NCBI GenBank assembly: GCA_025677835.1
Contig: JAIXMR010000019.1
Coordinates: 186,001-250,000 of the forward strand
DNA length: 64,000 nt
Reading direction: 5' to 3'
From: Sporodiniella umbellata
Taxonomy: Eukaryota > Mucoromycota > Mucoromycetes > Mucorales > Rhizopodaceae
The first letter of the stretch is position 1, and each line of letters starts with the position of its first letter. The position numbers and the translations under genes are program-made. Below the pieces are notes generated by a model. That model had not been told where the DNA came from and did not search any database. It worked only from the letters and a program-made list of their open reading frames with translations. Shown piece after piece: positions 34,836 through 45,445 of this stretch.

Positions 34836-37053
34836 TTCCATAATGTTTAATAAACTTGAACTCATATCGAGATCGTAAATGTAAGGTTTGGATGCTTTGA
34901 GGGTGTCGATGGATTGAATGAGGTTTTTTTGAACCATAGCTCGATAGGGATGATCACCAGGATACCTGAGCAATTTGATATAAACCATGTTGGCAAACAT
35001 AAGGCCAAACAGCGGGATGTTGCATTGATTATCGTACTCGGTAATCATCGCATGAATAGTACGCGAAATGATCAGGGCCGAGTCCAGACAGAGATGAAGG
35101 GATTGTATGGCTGAGCGGGTGGTTGGGAAGCTCTCTGCGGGGAAAAAGGCTTGATGAATCAAGACTTTGTTGATGTGATAGTCAATATACACGTTCAATG
35201 TACAAGACTTGATTAATAAATAAATGTCAATAGGGTGCTGGGCATGCTCGGAACGGACGTCAACGTCCTTCCATTCAGCCGGTAAGGTGTCATGAAATAG
35301 GGCCAGTCGTTTCTGAAAGGCAACCATGTCTGTTGAGAGACTCGCGTCTTGGCCTCCTTGAGGCTCTGCAGACAGCAGACGGTAGGTAATCTCTTGTCGT
35401 AGCGATTGAAGCTGGATCAAGTAGTACCATTCGGTATAAATATAATGGTCAACGATCTCCTGCTGTCGACAATTGCTCATATCCGGCTTAGGTGGTGGTG
35501 TGTATAGTGGCGAACGCGGATAGATTTGAACTGAGGAGCTTGCATTGCCTTGAAAGACTTTGTACCAAGTATTGAAGTAGTACAGGCACCAGACAAGCAT
35601 ATTCTCTTCTTGCGTCAGCTTGCGGCTGTCATTATAAAGGTCCAGTTCATGGGCCATTGTAAACGTAATCCACTCGTATATATAGAGAATACCTGAATAA
35701 CCGTTCTGTAAATGACAATAAGCAAGCAAGAAAGCTGCAATACAGTGATCCAGAGTAGGCTCCAGGTCAAAACAGTCGGCCAAGAGCTCACGACCTTTGA
35801 GACAGTAGATTATGGAAATTGTTTTTCCAATATTGTGTTCTTTGTCTTGAGCGCTAGAAATGTGAAACTGAAATGCATTCCGTGCTGCAGCAGCGCAGAT
35901 AGCGTAAATCAATATCTGGGGTGGGCGACGCTGAGGATCGTTGTAACGCTCGAGAAATTGAAATGTGTTAACGATAGGTAAACGTGTACTCGAGCAACAG
36001 GGCGTATTACAATAGAGATGAACTAAGCTATCAGTGAGTTCGTCTGTAATTTCAATAGGTGCTAGGTCTTGATAATCAACTAAAGGGTGCGAGGAACTGA
36101 AGATATCAAACGAAAAAGTAGATGAAGTATGAATGGAACTGGTATCATCGACATATTCTGTACAAGGCATAACAAGGGCACTGTCCAGTACCTGAGGTGT
36201 TTCCGATTGCTCTTTAGATGGCATTGAAATGTGCATCGCCTTTTTGAACTGCTCGACAAGAGTGGTAAGATCATTAAAAGAATGCACATCACCCTCAACA
36301 GCCAATCCTTTTTTCGTTTTGGTGATCTTCCAAGCAAAAGGTCGCATTTGGTGGTGTTTTTTCTTGAAAGATTGGTCTACCTTCTGACCAAAATCCTTTG
36401 TTTTTTGAGCAAACTCTCTGGCCATTCTGTCCATAGATCCTTGCCACTGATCCATAACTCTATTCATAGTGTCCAATGCCTGCGATACATGGTTTGCCTT
36501 GGGTTCTGTTTCTTGATAAACACAGGGATAACCACCCATGTAGCAGCGGCCACAGCTTGGGATCGTCAGATCGCACGGCTGTAAATCTTTTACACATTTG
36601 TGGCAAGGATAGACTGAAAAAGAACTGACTAAATGGACCCTTTTTTCAACAATACAGCTATCTGAATCCTCTGAAGAAGGAGGCGAATAAGGCATCAGGG
36701 TCCGTCTCTGAGCAAGTTTCTGAAGTGAAATCGTAGGATTATCTACTTTGGTCAGCTGATGGTTGTGCTTCAACATATCGCCGAACTTTTTAATTCGATC
36801 GCCTAATACTTCGGTTGCTTTCTGTAACTTTTTTAGTGTTGGTGCTGCTTCAGGGTAAGTACAGATAAGCCCTCTTCTTTGACAACGAGTGCAAAAAGGC
36901 TTTGCACGATCACAGGCATGTCTATATAATGTTTATTTTCAACTTTGTTTTACCTTTTTTAAATAGAAATTACCTAAAACCACGACAGCGATAGCATGCA
37001 GCTCCTAAAATAGCTCGACTTACTTTGACTGGCTTTTTAGGTACATCGGTCAT
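34812..37053 (-). CDS. Transcription factor with two Zn2Cys6 clusters
   Basis: Nuclear DNA-binding regulator. Exons are 36974-37053 and 34812-36921, giving 729 residues. The first cluster has cysteines at 20, 23, 30, 37, 40 and 47 (C-x2-C-x6-C-x6-C-x2-C-x6-C). A second cluster with exactly the same spacing lies at 133, 136, 143, 150, 153 and 160 ('YPCHKCVKDLQPC' then 'SCGRCYMGGYPC'). The intron splits the first cluster. Residues 250-700 resemble the fungal-specific transcription factor domain, with long amphipathic helices, 'YSGILYIYEWITFTMAHEL' and 'LVWCLYYFNTWYKVF'. No coiled-coil dimerisation segment is obvious between the clusters, but residues 55-75 are helical and charged. Target genes are unknown. 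The stop overlaps the small plus-strand ORF by 24 bases. Confidence 0.85.
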
Positions 37054-38170
37054 TCAGTGGTTTTTTCTTTTCTCTAAAAGGGCTTGAAAAGAAAGAAACT
37101 TAAACTAGGAAATCCTTAAGAAAAATAAAATAGAAAATCCAAAAAAAAAAAAAAAAAAAAAAAAGGCCGACAATGAATAAGCCATTGTTCTCTTCTTATT
37201 GGCTTTGAGATTTAAACGTACTTAGTATCGAAGGATAAAGTAGCAGAGAATTGTGCAACACAAAGAGTTTGCTCTATCAAAACGTCGCAATCAAGCGCCG
37301 AGCTTTTTAGGTTTTATGCAGCTTTTTCTCCCCTTAGTACTGAAGGGCAAAACAATAAACAAGCCCAAGTGGAATACAGAAAGGTGATTTGTCAGTTTAT
37401 AGTGACTGCGATTTGTAATGTACACACCATAGAAAAAAAGAAGAGGAGAGAAAAAAGAAGAGGAGAGAAAAAAAGAAAAAGAAAAGGAAAAAGGAAAAAA
37501 AAAAAAAAGGGCCAAAAATTAAATGAAAAGAAATGACAAAAAAGAAAAAGAAAAAGCGCGTAGTACAAATGACGGGTTCATTGGCAACCCAGACTTTTAT
37601 CCAAAATGATTTTCTATTTGAAAAAAAAGTCAGTCTTGGTCTGTGCTTTAAAATGAAGCTGTTTTTTGAGACGCAAACAAAAATCCTTTTGAGATCCAAA
37701 AAAGGAAGGACATTTGAGCTCCAATCAGCCAATAATATGGGCTTCTCAGCGTAACTGAAAAAACGATTGAAGCTAATAAACGAAAGTGTTACAATCTGCC
37801 AAAAAGACATGCTAGAATACTCTTTATGTTCTAGATAAGAACCTAACTTGTTCTACATTGTGTATATTTTAAATGAGATAGATAAGGTATACTTTCTAAG
37901 CCGTAACAGGATGGACGTTAAACAAGTTTACTCACTAATAATATACCTGATTTCTGCTTCAGCCTCATATCTATGGTATCATTCTTTTCTGCTTGGTTTG
38001 ACTTGAAAAGGGGCGGATTTTTGTTTGCTTTTACTGAACAAATGCACCATGGCACTATACCCATTCCTACGTTTATATATTAATTGAGACCCAGTAAAAT
38101 ACAGCCATGCGTCTATTTACATATAAATATAATTTTAGATGGCTTTTTTTTTTTTCCAAAATCTGTAGAA

Positions 38171-38390
38171 TCAAATACTTGTGTGCCTGGTAAGGTTACA
38201 AATTATTATTAGCATAAAAGAACCCAAAGATTTTGAAAAATAAGAAAGAGGCTACTAACATATATAAAAGAACAAAAAAGGTTAGCATTGTTTAGTAATG
38301 AATCACAATGGGCTACTTTCCTACTCAAAATGGAACACACTTATATCCCAGAAAATGAGAGCGTCCAGTGTACACTCACATTGAATTTGA
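38171..38390 (+). repeat. Outer inverted repeat, left arm
   Basis: Matches 41778-42050 in reverse complement with substitutions and an insertion of about 50 bases in the right arm. Shared blocks include 'AATACTTGTGTG', 'TAAGGTTACAAAT' and 'ACTTATATCCCAGAAAATGA'. Identity looks moderate, so the duplication is old. Boundaries are approximate. Confidence 0.65.
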
Positions 38391-39161
38391 AAGACAAATA
38401 CTGTCATTATACAAGATCTTGCTCAAAATAAGAGAGTCAAGGTTTCTGAATTTTATGCCAAATATCTTTCTTTCTTTTTCGGCTTTTGTCAAGAAAAGTA
38501 AACCAAAATCCTTAAAGAGAAACCTTGGTCTGTCTGACGAATATTAACACTATCCTGTATTCTATATATGTACCTGTGTACCAATTTTATTTGGAAAGGA
38601 TCAAATATTGTTTTTATTAGCCCAACCTAGTTACATCAACTGTAGTGTAGTAAAAAAACATAGGGTTCCTTTCCTTGAAAAAAAGAAACCATATGCCCAA
38701 GCGGTCAAAACTTCAAAGGTATCGATTGTATATGATAAACTTTAAGTTACTCTTAAAAAAAAATATTTTGTACAGACAAGACAATCTCAAATCTATCGAA
38801 CTATCAAATGTAAAAGTCTTTTCCTTGACATCGTACACATAAAAAAGCAATAGGCTGATTTGCAAACTACGGTAGCTCTTCAAAGACAATGCTCTAGAGT
38901 GAATGTATACGCAGCTTTGACTGATAATCGCCTCCAAGCTTTTTCAACTGAGCACTTTATTGCAACTTTAGACTAAATTTCCACACGCGACTTAGACGTG
39001 CAAAGCACAAAACAAGGATTAACCGTCAGAAACTATCACAAATAAAACCAAAACTAGCGTGATCCTCTCTCTCAACAATTTCAGTAAATAGCCTGAAGAA
39101 GCTGATGCTTTCCAGAAAAAAAGTGTGAATAACAAGCCGATGTAAATAGTCATTCTGATTA

Positions 39162-39300
39162 GAAGCAGGCTCAACAAACTCCACAAGCCTATATATATAT
39201 ATATACATATATTTCAATCTACGGTTTCTTTTTACCAATGGTTCTAGAATACAAAAGACCGTCTATATAGCAAAACTTTGATGGTAGATGGCTTTTTTTT
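39162..39300 (+). repeat. Inner inverted repeat, left arm (139 bp)
   Basis: Identical in reverse complement to 41150-41288 except for one base (G at 39169). It includes a TA dinucleotide run of equal length in both arms, the block 'CAATCTACGGTTTC' and 'ATGGTTCTAGAATAC'. The spacer between arms is 1849 bases. Confidence 0.9.
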
Positions 39301-39705
39301 CTTAAAGCATCATCAGCTTTTGATCAAGCGTTTTGTTTTACAATTCTATAGGTTTTTTCATTCTATATATTCAGTTTGATCATTGCCTAATCCATTCAAA
39401 CTTTGCTTTGACATCCGTACTAAACTCATAAAGCTATTGATATATACTATGCAACACTCCAGTTTGGTTTTGCATCACTCGAGGCCATCATATATATATA
39501 TATATATTACCTTCTAATGCTTAAAAAAGATATCCAATCTGGTACTCTTCTTGCTACGTCCATTATAATTGCAAGCACATAATAAAAAACAGCCAATATT
39601 TTAGGGTTAATTTTATGGTTGTTCTTAAGATAATTGAGCGCCTAAAACTGAATGCATTCAGTAAAAGCGCTATAAAACTGAGAAAATAATGTTTTGAGCA
39701 GCTTC

Positions 39706-39736
<31 letters not shown>

Positions 39737-40549
39737 TAAAGCAGACTTAACTTGTGTTATTTGTCTTTTAAGATATATCGAACGGAATTCAGGTTGCTAC
39801 TGATGTAGTGTATATAAAAAGATGTGATATAATTAAAAACGGCAGGTAGATGAAGCTTCTGTTGTCATGTTAGGTTTCGAAATAAACTTTGATGGAAGTC
39901 TTGAGGTAGGCTTAAAGGCGGCTGAATACTTTTTTTTTTTTTTTTTTTTGGTAAAAATCTAATGTGGGAGGTTTGTAACCAGTGGTTTCATCTTTCTGCA
40001 GCCTAAGATTGCATTTTGTGACCGAACAAATCTACCCGCATGGGTGTGTACCAGACTCAATCTTTCTATTGCTTGTAGTGCAGTTTTTTTTTTATGAATT
40101 CTGCTATTCTATGCACACTTGATCTTCTTTACTAGTATTTGTATCTATTCTTAGAGGAAGAGATGTGCTAACCAAAAGTAATGCCTTTGAGCCACGGAGT
40201 GTGATGGCAGGGAATAAATAAAGAAGCAAGAGTAGGTGTGACCAAACAAAATGTTATTTTAAGAACAGATGCGCAGAAAAATTACTAACCGATAGACTTT
40301 TTTCTTTTGCTATTACAAACACAAGAGTATATATATATTTATATGTGTAAAACCTTAAATGGTTACAGAAAATTTCAACAACAAAGCCAAACCGAATGAT
40401 ACATTGAAGATTTAAGCATACAGATAGCTATTAGAAAACTGTCAATAAAAAATGAAAAATGAAAAAGGAAAAATGAAAAATAAAAAATAAAAAACCAAAC
40501 GATTCCGTCACTATTGAGCAACATCCCTCCTATTCTTTTACCAGCCTCT

Positions 40550-41065
40550 TTATCTGTGTTTGTATCGGAGAAAACGATTGAAGGCGTCCAAGTGAATGAC
40601 AGAGTACACTGCGCGTTTGATTTTTATTACATAAAGGTTATAATTAGCAATGCTTAAAAAAAGGGCGAGTTTTTCTTTGTTTGATTCCCGCGGCTGATCC
40701 ACTTCAAGGGATCTCTTGTTGAGTGACGCGATGTCATCATCAGTCAACTGTCCGCGACCCTTTTTTTTTTGGGAATTAAATCTGTTCAGGGCCGTTTTCT
40801 CTTTTTCTCTCGCAACACGCTTTGTTTTATATAGACATAGTATGAGAAAGATGTGATTTTTTCTTTGTAAGAACAGAAAAGGAGAGCAAACCGCCTTTTG
40901 CTTTTACCTTTTTTTGAACGTCTGATGTTGATGATAAAACTGAATTTAAAAGACTTTTTTCTTCTTCTTTTCTTTTGTTTCTACGCCGGCGTTCGTACAG
41001 AGAGTGGAATCTACTTTCAGTTTGTTCTTTTTGTTTCCATATTTCAATACACGTACAAGGACGGC
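40550..41065 (-). pseudogene. Coding-like fragment inside the inverted repeats
   Basis: Two segments on the minus strand join in frame: 40908-41065 (52 codons after a good TTTTTTACAG acceptor) and 40550-40747. The first reads 'GRPCTCIEIWKQKEQ' then a basic stretch with four Arg and 'NKRKEEEKSLLNSVL'. The second starts 'LTDDDIASLNKRSLEVDQ'. The second part becomes less convincing after about 35 codons. No start exon was found; the upstream exon would have to come from near the right inner arm. The family is not recognised. It may be a gene damaged by the inversion or part of a mobile element. Confidence 0.3.
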
Positions 41066-41149
41066 CTGTAAAAAAGACAGACTCTTGATTTTAACAGTAA
41101 AATGATCAATATGTTTCTGATCGGTACTTGACGCAATGTTTTCGACTAA

Positions 41150-41288
41150 AAAAAAAAGCCATCTACCATCAAAGTTTTGCTATATAGACGGTCTTTTGTA
41201 TTCTAGAACCATTGGTAAAAAGAAACCGTAGATTGAAATATATGTATATATATATATATAGGCTTGTGGAGTTTGTTGAGTCTGCTTC
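41150..41288 (-). repeat. Inner inverted repeat, right arm (139 bp)
   Basis: Reverse-complement partner of 39162-39300, with 138 of 139 positions the same by hand alignment. Confidence 0.9.
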
Positions 41289-41777
41289 AAACAGCCATTG
41301 TATGGCTCTGAGGTTTTCAATTTCTTTTTCGCTTACATAAAACTGCAGGTTTTGTTCTACTCGTTTTCATATAGTGTACTGTTGTTTATTTCACAAACGC
41401 ATACAAAAACAAAGAGAGAGAGAGAGAGAGAGAAACACAAACACCGCATTGTCATAACTCAGAAACAGTTGACAGTAGCTGTAATTCGATCGTACGTTAT
41501 GCAAGTTGGCAACAGAGGTTTATGTTCTAAAACGGTGAGTGGCAAAGTTTTGGAGCATATAAAAGAAAAAAAGGCTGAAGCTATTTCCGGCGGATAGAAA
41601 GCACACGTATATTTAGAGTGTTTGTTTTAATAAATGACGTTCATTTTCAAGGGGGGAAGGCAGAAAAAAAAAACACAAAAGAAGCAACTGTAGCAATTGG
41701 CGTTTGGTTTTCTGTTATTATAAACAGCTTTTGCATCGAATTGCATATCGCCTCTAACAAATAAACAACAGTGTGGG

Positions 41778-42050
41778 TGTACATCGGGCCGTCTAAACAC
41801 CACTTGTATCACTCATTTTCTGGGATATAAGTCTGTTCCATTTTTAGAAGAAAAATAGCCCAGAGTTTGATTTAACCTGTTTTGGCTATTTATTGTTAAA
41901 AATTCACTATTTTTGGGTGATTCATTGCTAAGCAAAATTAGTTTTCTATTCCTTCATAAATATTAGCAGCCCATTTTTTAATTATCAAAGTCTATAGTTT
42001 CTTTTGTGCTAATAAAGATTTGTAACCTTATCAAACACACAAGTATTTGA
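41778..42050 (-). repeat. Outer inverted repeat, right arm
   Basis: Reverse-complement partner of 38171-38390. It lies about 310 bases upstream of the chitin deacetylase start, so it overlaps the likely distal promoter of that gene. Boundaries are approximate. Confidence 0.65.
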
Positions 42051-42270
42051 CTTTACAAATTCTGTAAAACACAAAACAAAACAAAACAAAAAAAAAAAGA
42101 AGCCCCTGAACTCCTACTGTATTTTTTTGGTCCTTTTTTTTTTTAAAAAAAAAAGGTCTATTTTTGGGGAAAATGATTTTTATACGCTCACACATCAATG
42201 TGATACACAGTGGGCTACATGCATCTGTGTGACACTGGCTAGGTTAGACAAAAATAATCAGAAAATAGAG

Positions 42271-42277
42271 TATAAAA
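42271..42277 (+). promoter_or_regulatory. TATA box of chitin deacetylase
   Basis: TATAAAA lies 89 bases before the start codon, in a region with no other gene. The sequence and position fit a core promoter element. Confidence 0.55.
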
Positions 42278-42359
42278 CAGCCTTCGCTTTTTGTTTTTTT
42301 TTTTTTGTTTTTTTTATATTGTTTTTACTGAATTAGAATCTCTTATATTTTCATCGAAA

Positions 42360-43809
42360 ATGGTTTCAATTCATCATTCAATTGGTTTGTCTTCTGCTGT
42401 TGCCATCTTGTTTGCAGTAGCGCAAGCCCAGAACACTACAACCAACGCCCCTCCTGCCCAGGTCTCTCCTTCCTACCTATCACACGTTATGCCTGTCTCA
42501 GGCAATGTAGAGTCTTACCCTACTTCTAATATTCCAACAGGCCCATTGGCTAAAATGGAATTCAACCATACAGGCTATCCTGAAGGCTGGAAAACACCTT
42601 CCACCAGCTCAGATGAAGTGAAAGCTGCTATTGCTGCTATTGACTGGTCTATGGTTCCTAAATCACCTGTGCGTAAGGCAGACTCCAAGGGCGACCTTAC
42701 TATGTCTGGCTACGATGATGCCAAAGATCCCGATTGTTGGTGGAGTGCCACTGGCTGTGTTGTTTCCAAAAACCCTATTATTCCTCCCGATTACTATCGC
42801 TGCCCTAACGTGGGTGAATGGGGTTTGGTAAAGCTTTAAAAAAAAAAAAATTTTTTTTTTTGAAGCCAGTACTTACTTTCTGTAGACTTATGATGATGGA
42901 CCTCTTACAAGTGAAGCAGGAGAATGGGCTGAACCTAACTTGTATGACTTTTTGGCTACCCACAACCAAAAGGCTGGCCTTTTCTGTAAGTTGAACAGTG
43001 ATTAGGAAACAATAAGATACTTACTCATTGCTATGATAGATATTGGTTCCAATGTTATTGAAGCACCTGCAGCTGCCCAACGTGCCTTAGCAGATGGCCA
43101 CACTCTTTGTGTTCATACTTGGTCTCATCCTGCCATGACTTCTCTCCAGAACGAAGCGGTGGTTGCCGAGCTTTACTGGACCTTAAGAGCTATCAAAGAA
43201 GTCACAGGTGTGACCACCAAATGCTGGCGACCTCCTTTTGGTGATGTGGATGATCGTGTGCGTGCAATCGCTTGGCAAATGGGTCTCTCTACCGTTCTTT
43301 GGGACGAAGATACTAACGATTGGAACATGCCTGGTGATGGTGGAGGAAATCTCTCTCCCAAGACGGTAGATGGCTATTTCGAAAACTGGATTGAAGCCCG
43401 CAAGAACGGCACGGACAACGAACATGGCCATATTATCTTGCAACACGAATTGAACAACGCTACAGTTAGCATGGCCGAAAAGTGGTTGCCTCAGGTCAAA
43501 GAATCCTTCAACGTTATGCCCTGGAACCAATGTTTTAATATCTCCCAACCCTATTGGGAAACCAAGTTTGTCTACCCTACTGCTGACGGTGCTCTACCTG
43601 CTGCTAATAACAACACAGCCAATGCCACCTCAAGCACGGTCCCTTCTGCTGCTGTTTCATCAGCCGTGCCTTCTGGTAACACCAACTCACAAACATCTTC
43701 TCCTTCTATGAACGTCGCTGGTTCAAATGCTGCTACCAATGCCGGCCTCTCTCTCTCGCCTAGCTTTTCTGCTCTTTTGGGAGCTCTTGCCCTTGTCTAT
43801 TTCTATTAA
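42360..43809 (+). CDS. Chitin deacetylase, secreted and GPI-anchored
   Basis: Carbohydrate esterase family 4 enzyme that removes acetyl groups from chitin to make chitosan, a major wall polymer in Mucoromycota. Exons are 42360-42827, 42886-42985 and 43040-43809, giving 445 residues. A signal peptide covers about residues 1-23. The NodB domain has motif 1 'TYDDGP' with both aspartates, motif 2 'HTWSHP' with both metal histidines, motif 3 'RPPFGD', motif 4 'DEDTNDW' and motif 5 'IILQHE'. A Ser/Thr/Ala/Asn-rich linker of about 60 residues and a hydrophobic C-terminal tail suggest GPI anchoring to the plasma membrane or wall. The first intron is an A13T11 palindrome for almost half its length. 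The tyrosine in motif 1 replaces the commoner phenylalanine. Confidence 0.95.
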
Positions 43810-43892
43810 TTGCTTTTTCTTTTCCACCTCTTGTTTATTCTCTGTACTAATATTTATTTCAATAAAGCTATGATGTCATTTGTCTTCTCTCC

Positions 43893-43923
<31 letters not shown>

Positions 43924-43959
43924 GGGGCTTTCTTTCTTTTCTTCTTTTGAATATTAAAC

Positions 43960-44785
43960 ATGACAGCTGTTTTGTATATCAGCTGGAAAGGGAAAGAGTT
44001 TCCTATAGAATACTCAAGCCTAGAATCGTTAGAAAAAATGACAGTGGAAGAGTTGAAAAGACATTGTTCGAAAATGACAGGATTAGATTGGGAAAAGATT
44101 CAGCTATTAGCATTTGGAGGTATGTTTATCAGGAGAAGTTTTTTTTTTTTTTTTTTTTATCTTGCAAGAAAACTAAGGTATACTAGCTATTATGAATAGT
44201 GACACGATGCCTCTTAGTACTTATGGACTTCGGTCTGGTAGCCAAGTTTTGCTTAAAGCCAAAAATGCTAGTTCGAAAACGACAGTAGAAAGAGTAAGAC
44301 GGTTTTAAAGAGATTTTGTATATTAACCAGAATACTCACAAGAGATAACGCTATAGGAACAAAGAGCACCGAAAGAAAGCGTAAGGACATCCACTAAAGA
44401 AAAAAAAAACATCAATGTGTTAAAATCGCGTCTATAGAGAGAGGAAACACTATCGAGAGAGGAACAAGGTTTGATGAACCAATTGCAAACCATCCAGCAT
44501 CGACTAGAGACAGAGATAGAGCCTCCTTTTAAAGCCTATGAGATAGAAATGAAGCAATTCATGACGCAAGCCAATCCTAGCCCAAAAGAAAAAGAGAAGC
44601 AAATTTACCAGGCTACTTATTGGGGTGAACAGCTCATGCATCTTTTGTTTCAATTGGACAGTTTGATCTGTGGACAGGAATTCTTGACTGCTCGAAAAAA
44701 CAGAAAAGAGACTGTACAGAGAGCTCAGGCTCTGTTAGATAGAGTGGATGAAATGAAGTCTTTACTGAAAAGTATTCATGTTTAA
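43960..44785 (+). CDS. UBL-BAG domain cochaperone of Hsp70
   Basis: Nucleotide exchange factor for Hsp70, like animal BAG1. Exons are 43960-44119, 44187-44293, 44357-44380 and 44438-44785, giving 212 residues. The N-terminal ubiquitin-like domain (about 1-80) has 'ISWKGKEFPIEY', 'TVEELKRHCSKMTGLDWEKI' and 'YGLRSGSQVLLK'. The C-terminal BAG domain (about 110-212) has three helices with 'YWGEQLMHLLFQLDSL' and 'RKNRKETVQRAQALLDRVDEM'-type family features. The third exon is only eight codons, and it is required to keep the frame. No membrane segment is present, so it should act in the cytosol or nucleus. Only 150 bases, including a 26-base T run, separate it from the chitin deacetylase stop on the same strand. 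Confidence 0.88.
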
Positions 44786-44848
44786 AATTTAAAAAACCGT
44801 TCATGTATTTTTTCATTTGTATTTTTTCTTGTTTTTTTTGGTTTTTTT

Positions 44849-45445
44849 TTAGGGGAATAGAATAAAGTCAGTGTGATCCTGTGCAACTATGTCGGTAGGC
44901 GAGAGAAGGGGAGAAGAGGGAGGGGAATAAGGAGTATTGGGGGTATTTGGAGTGTTGATGATTCTTTCAAGCTCTTGGAGTATCGTCTGGTCGTCATTAA
45001 GAAGCGGAATGGGCGAAGAACAGTAGTTCATTGGTTCGTTAAATAGCGGTAAAGGAGCAAACAGAGCAGGGCTAGCGTTGTTCTCTGTCTTGGCTCTTTT
45101 TGTTGTGGGTTGGTCAATTTCAGAAAGAGAATAACGACGACGACGTTTGTGGCCAGAGGTTGATGATGGAGCAATAGGCGTGTAGGAGTAGTCCGGTGAG
45201 TAGTTCATGTCATGTAGAGAAGAGCGCCAGTATTGAAATGGGTCTGTAGTCTCCTCCCTTAAGGCGGCTGGAGAGGACTGCCCCGATAAAAATCCCACAG
45301 AGTATTCGGATGTGCTTCGACGGGATAAAATAGAATAGGACATTCTGGATGAGTCCTCCCTACTGGAAGAAGAGCTGGCTTGATAAACTGAGTGGGAGTT
45401 GTGGTAATAAAGTAATTCATGAGTATCAGTGTTGGAAGAATACAA
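44849..45445 (-). CDS. Ser/Pro-rich protein with nuclear signal, unknown
   Basis: Single-exon ORF of 198 codons with good codon use and no recognised domain. It is Ser, Thr, Tyr and Pro rich. A basic cluster 'GHKRRRRYSLSEID' followed by 'TKRAKTE' is a likely bipartite nuclear localisation signal near residues 105-130. A short helix 'DDQTILQELERIINT' precedes a Pro/Ser-rich tail with repeated Asn-Thr-Pro. The stop is 63 bases from the stop of the convergent BAG gene. It could be a nuclear regulator, but nothing specific can be claimed. The start could be at an upstream ATG in another frame, which I consider less likely. Confidence 0.6.
   Translation of the reverse strand: MYSSNTDTHELLYYHNSHSVYQASSSSSREDSSRMSYSILSRRSTSEYSVGFLSGQSSPAALREETTDPFQYWRSSLHDMNYSPDYSYTPIAPSSTSGHKRRRRYSLSEIDQPTTKRAKTENNASPALFAPLPLFNEPMNYCSSPIPLLNDDQTILQELERIINTPNTPNTPYSPPSSPLLSPTDIVAQDHTDFILFP

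Larger units (their letters stand above)
37054..42359. other. Gene-poor region with nested inverted repeats
   Basis: A 5.3 kb AT-rich stretch without a convincing intact gene. It contains two pairs of inverted repeats (38171-38390 with 41778-42050; 39162-39300 with 41150-41288) and a coding-like fragment at 40550-41065 between the inner pair. A-runs occur at 37141-37164 and 39706-39734. Confidence 0.6.

Noticed and set aside
37533..37754. A 73-codon plus-strand ORF
   Set aside because: It begins in a Lys homopolymer made by an A run and has no conserved feature.
41627..41812. A 61-codon minus-strand ORF near the right repeat arm
   Set aside because: The middle looks slightly protein-like, but it ends in a homopolymer and has no splice partners. 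I could not decide, so I do not list it.
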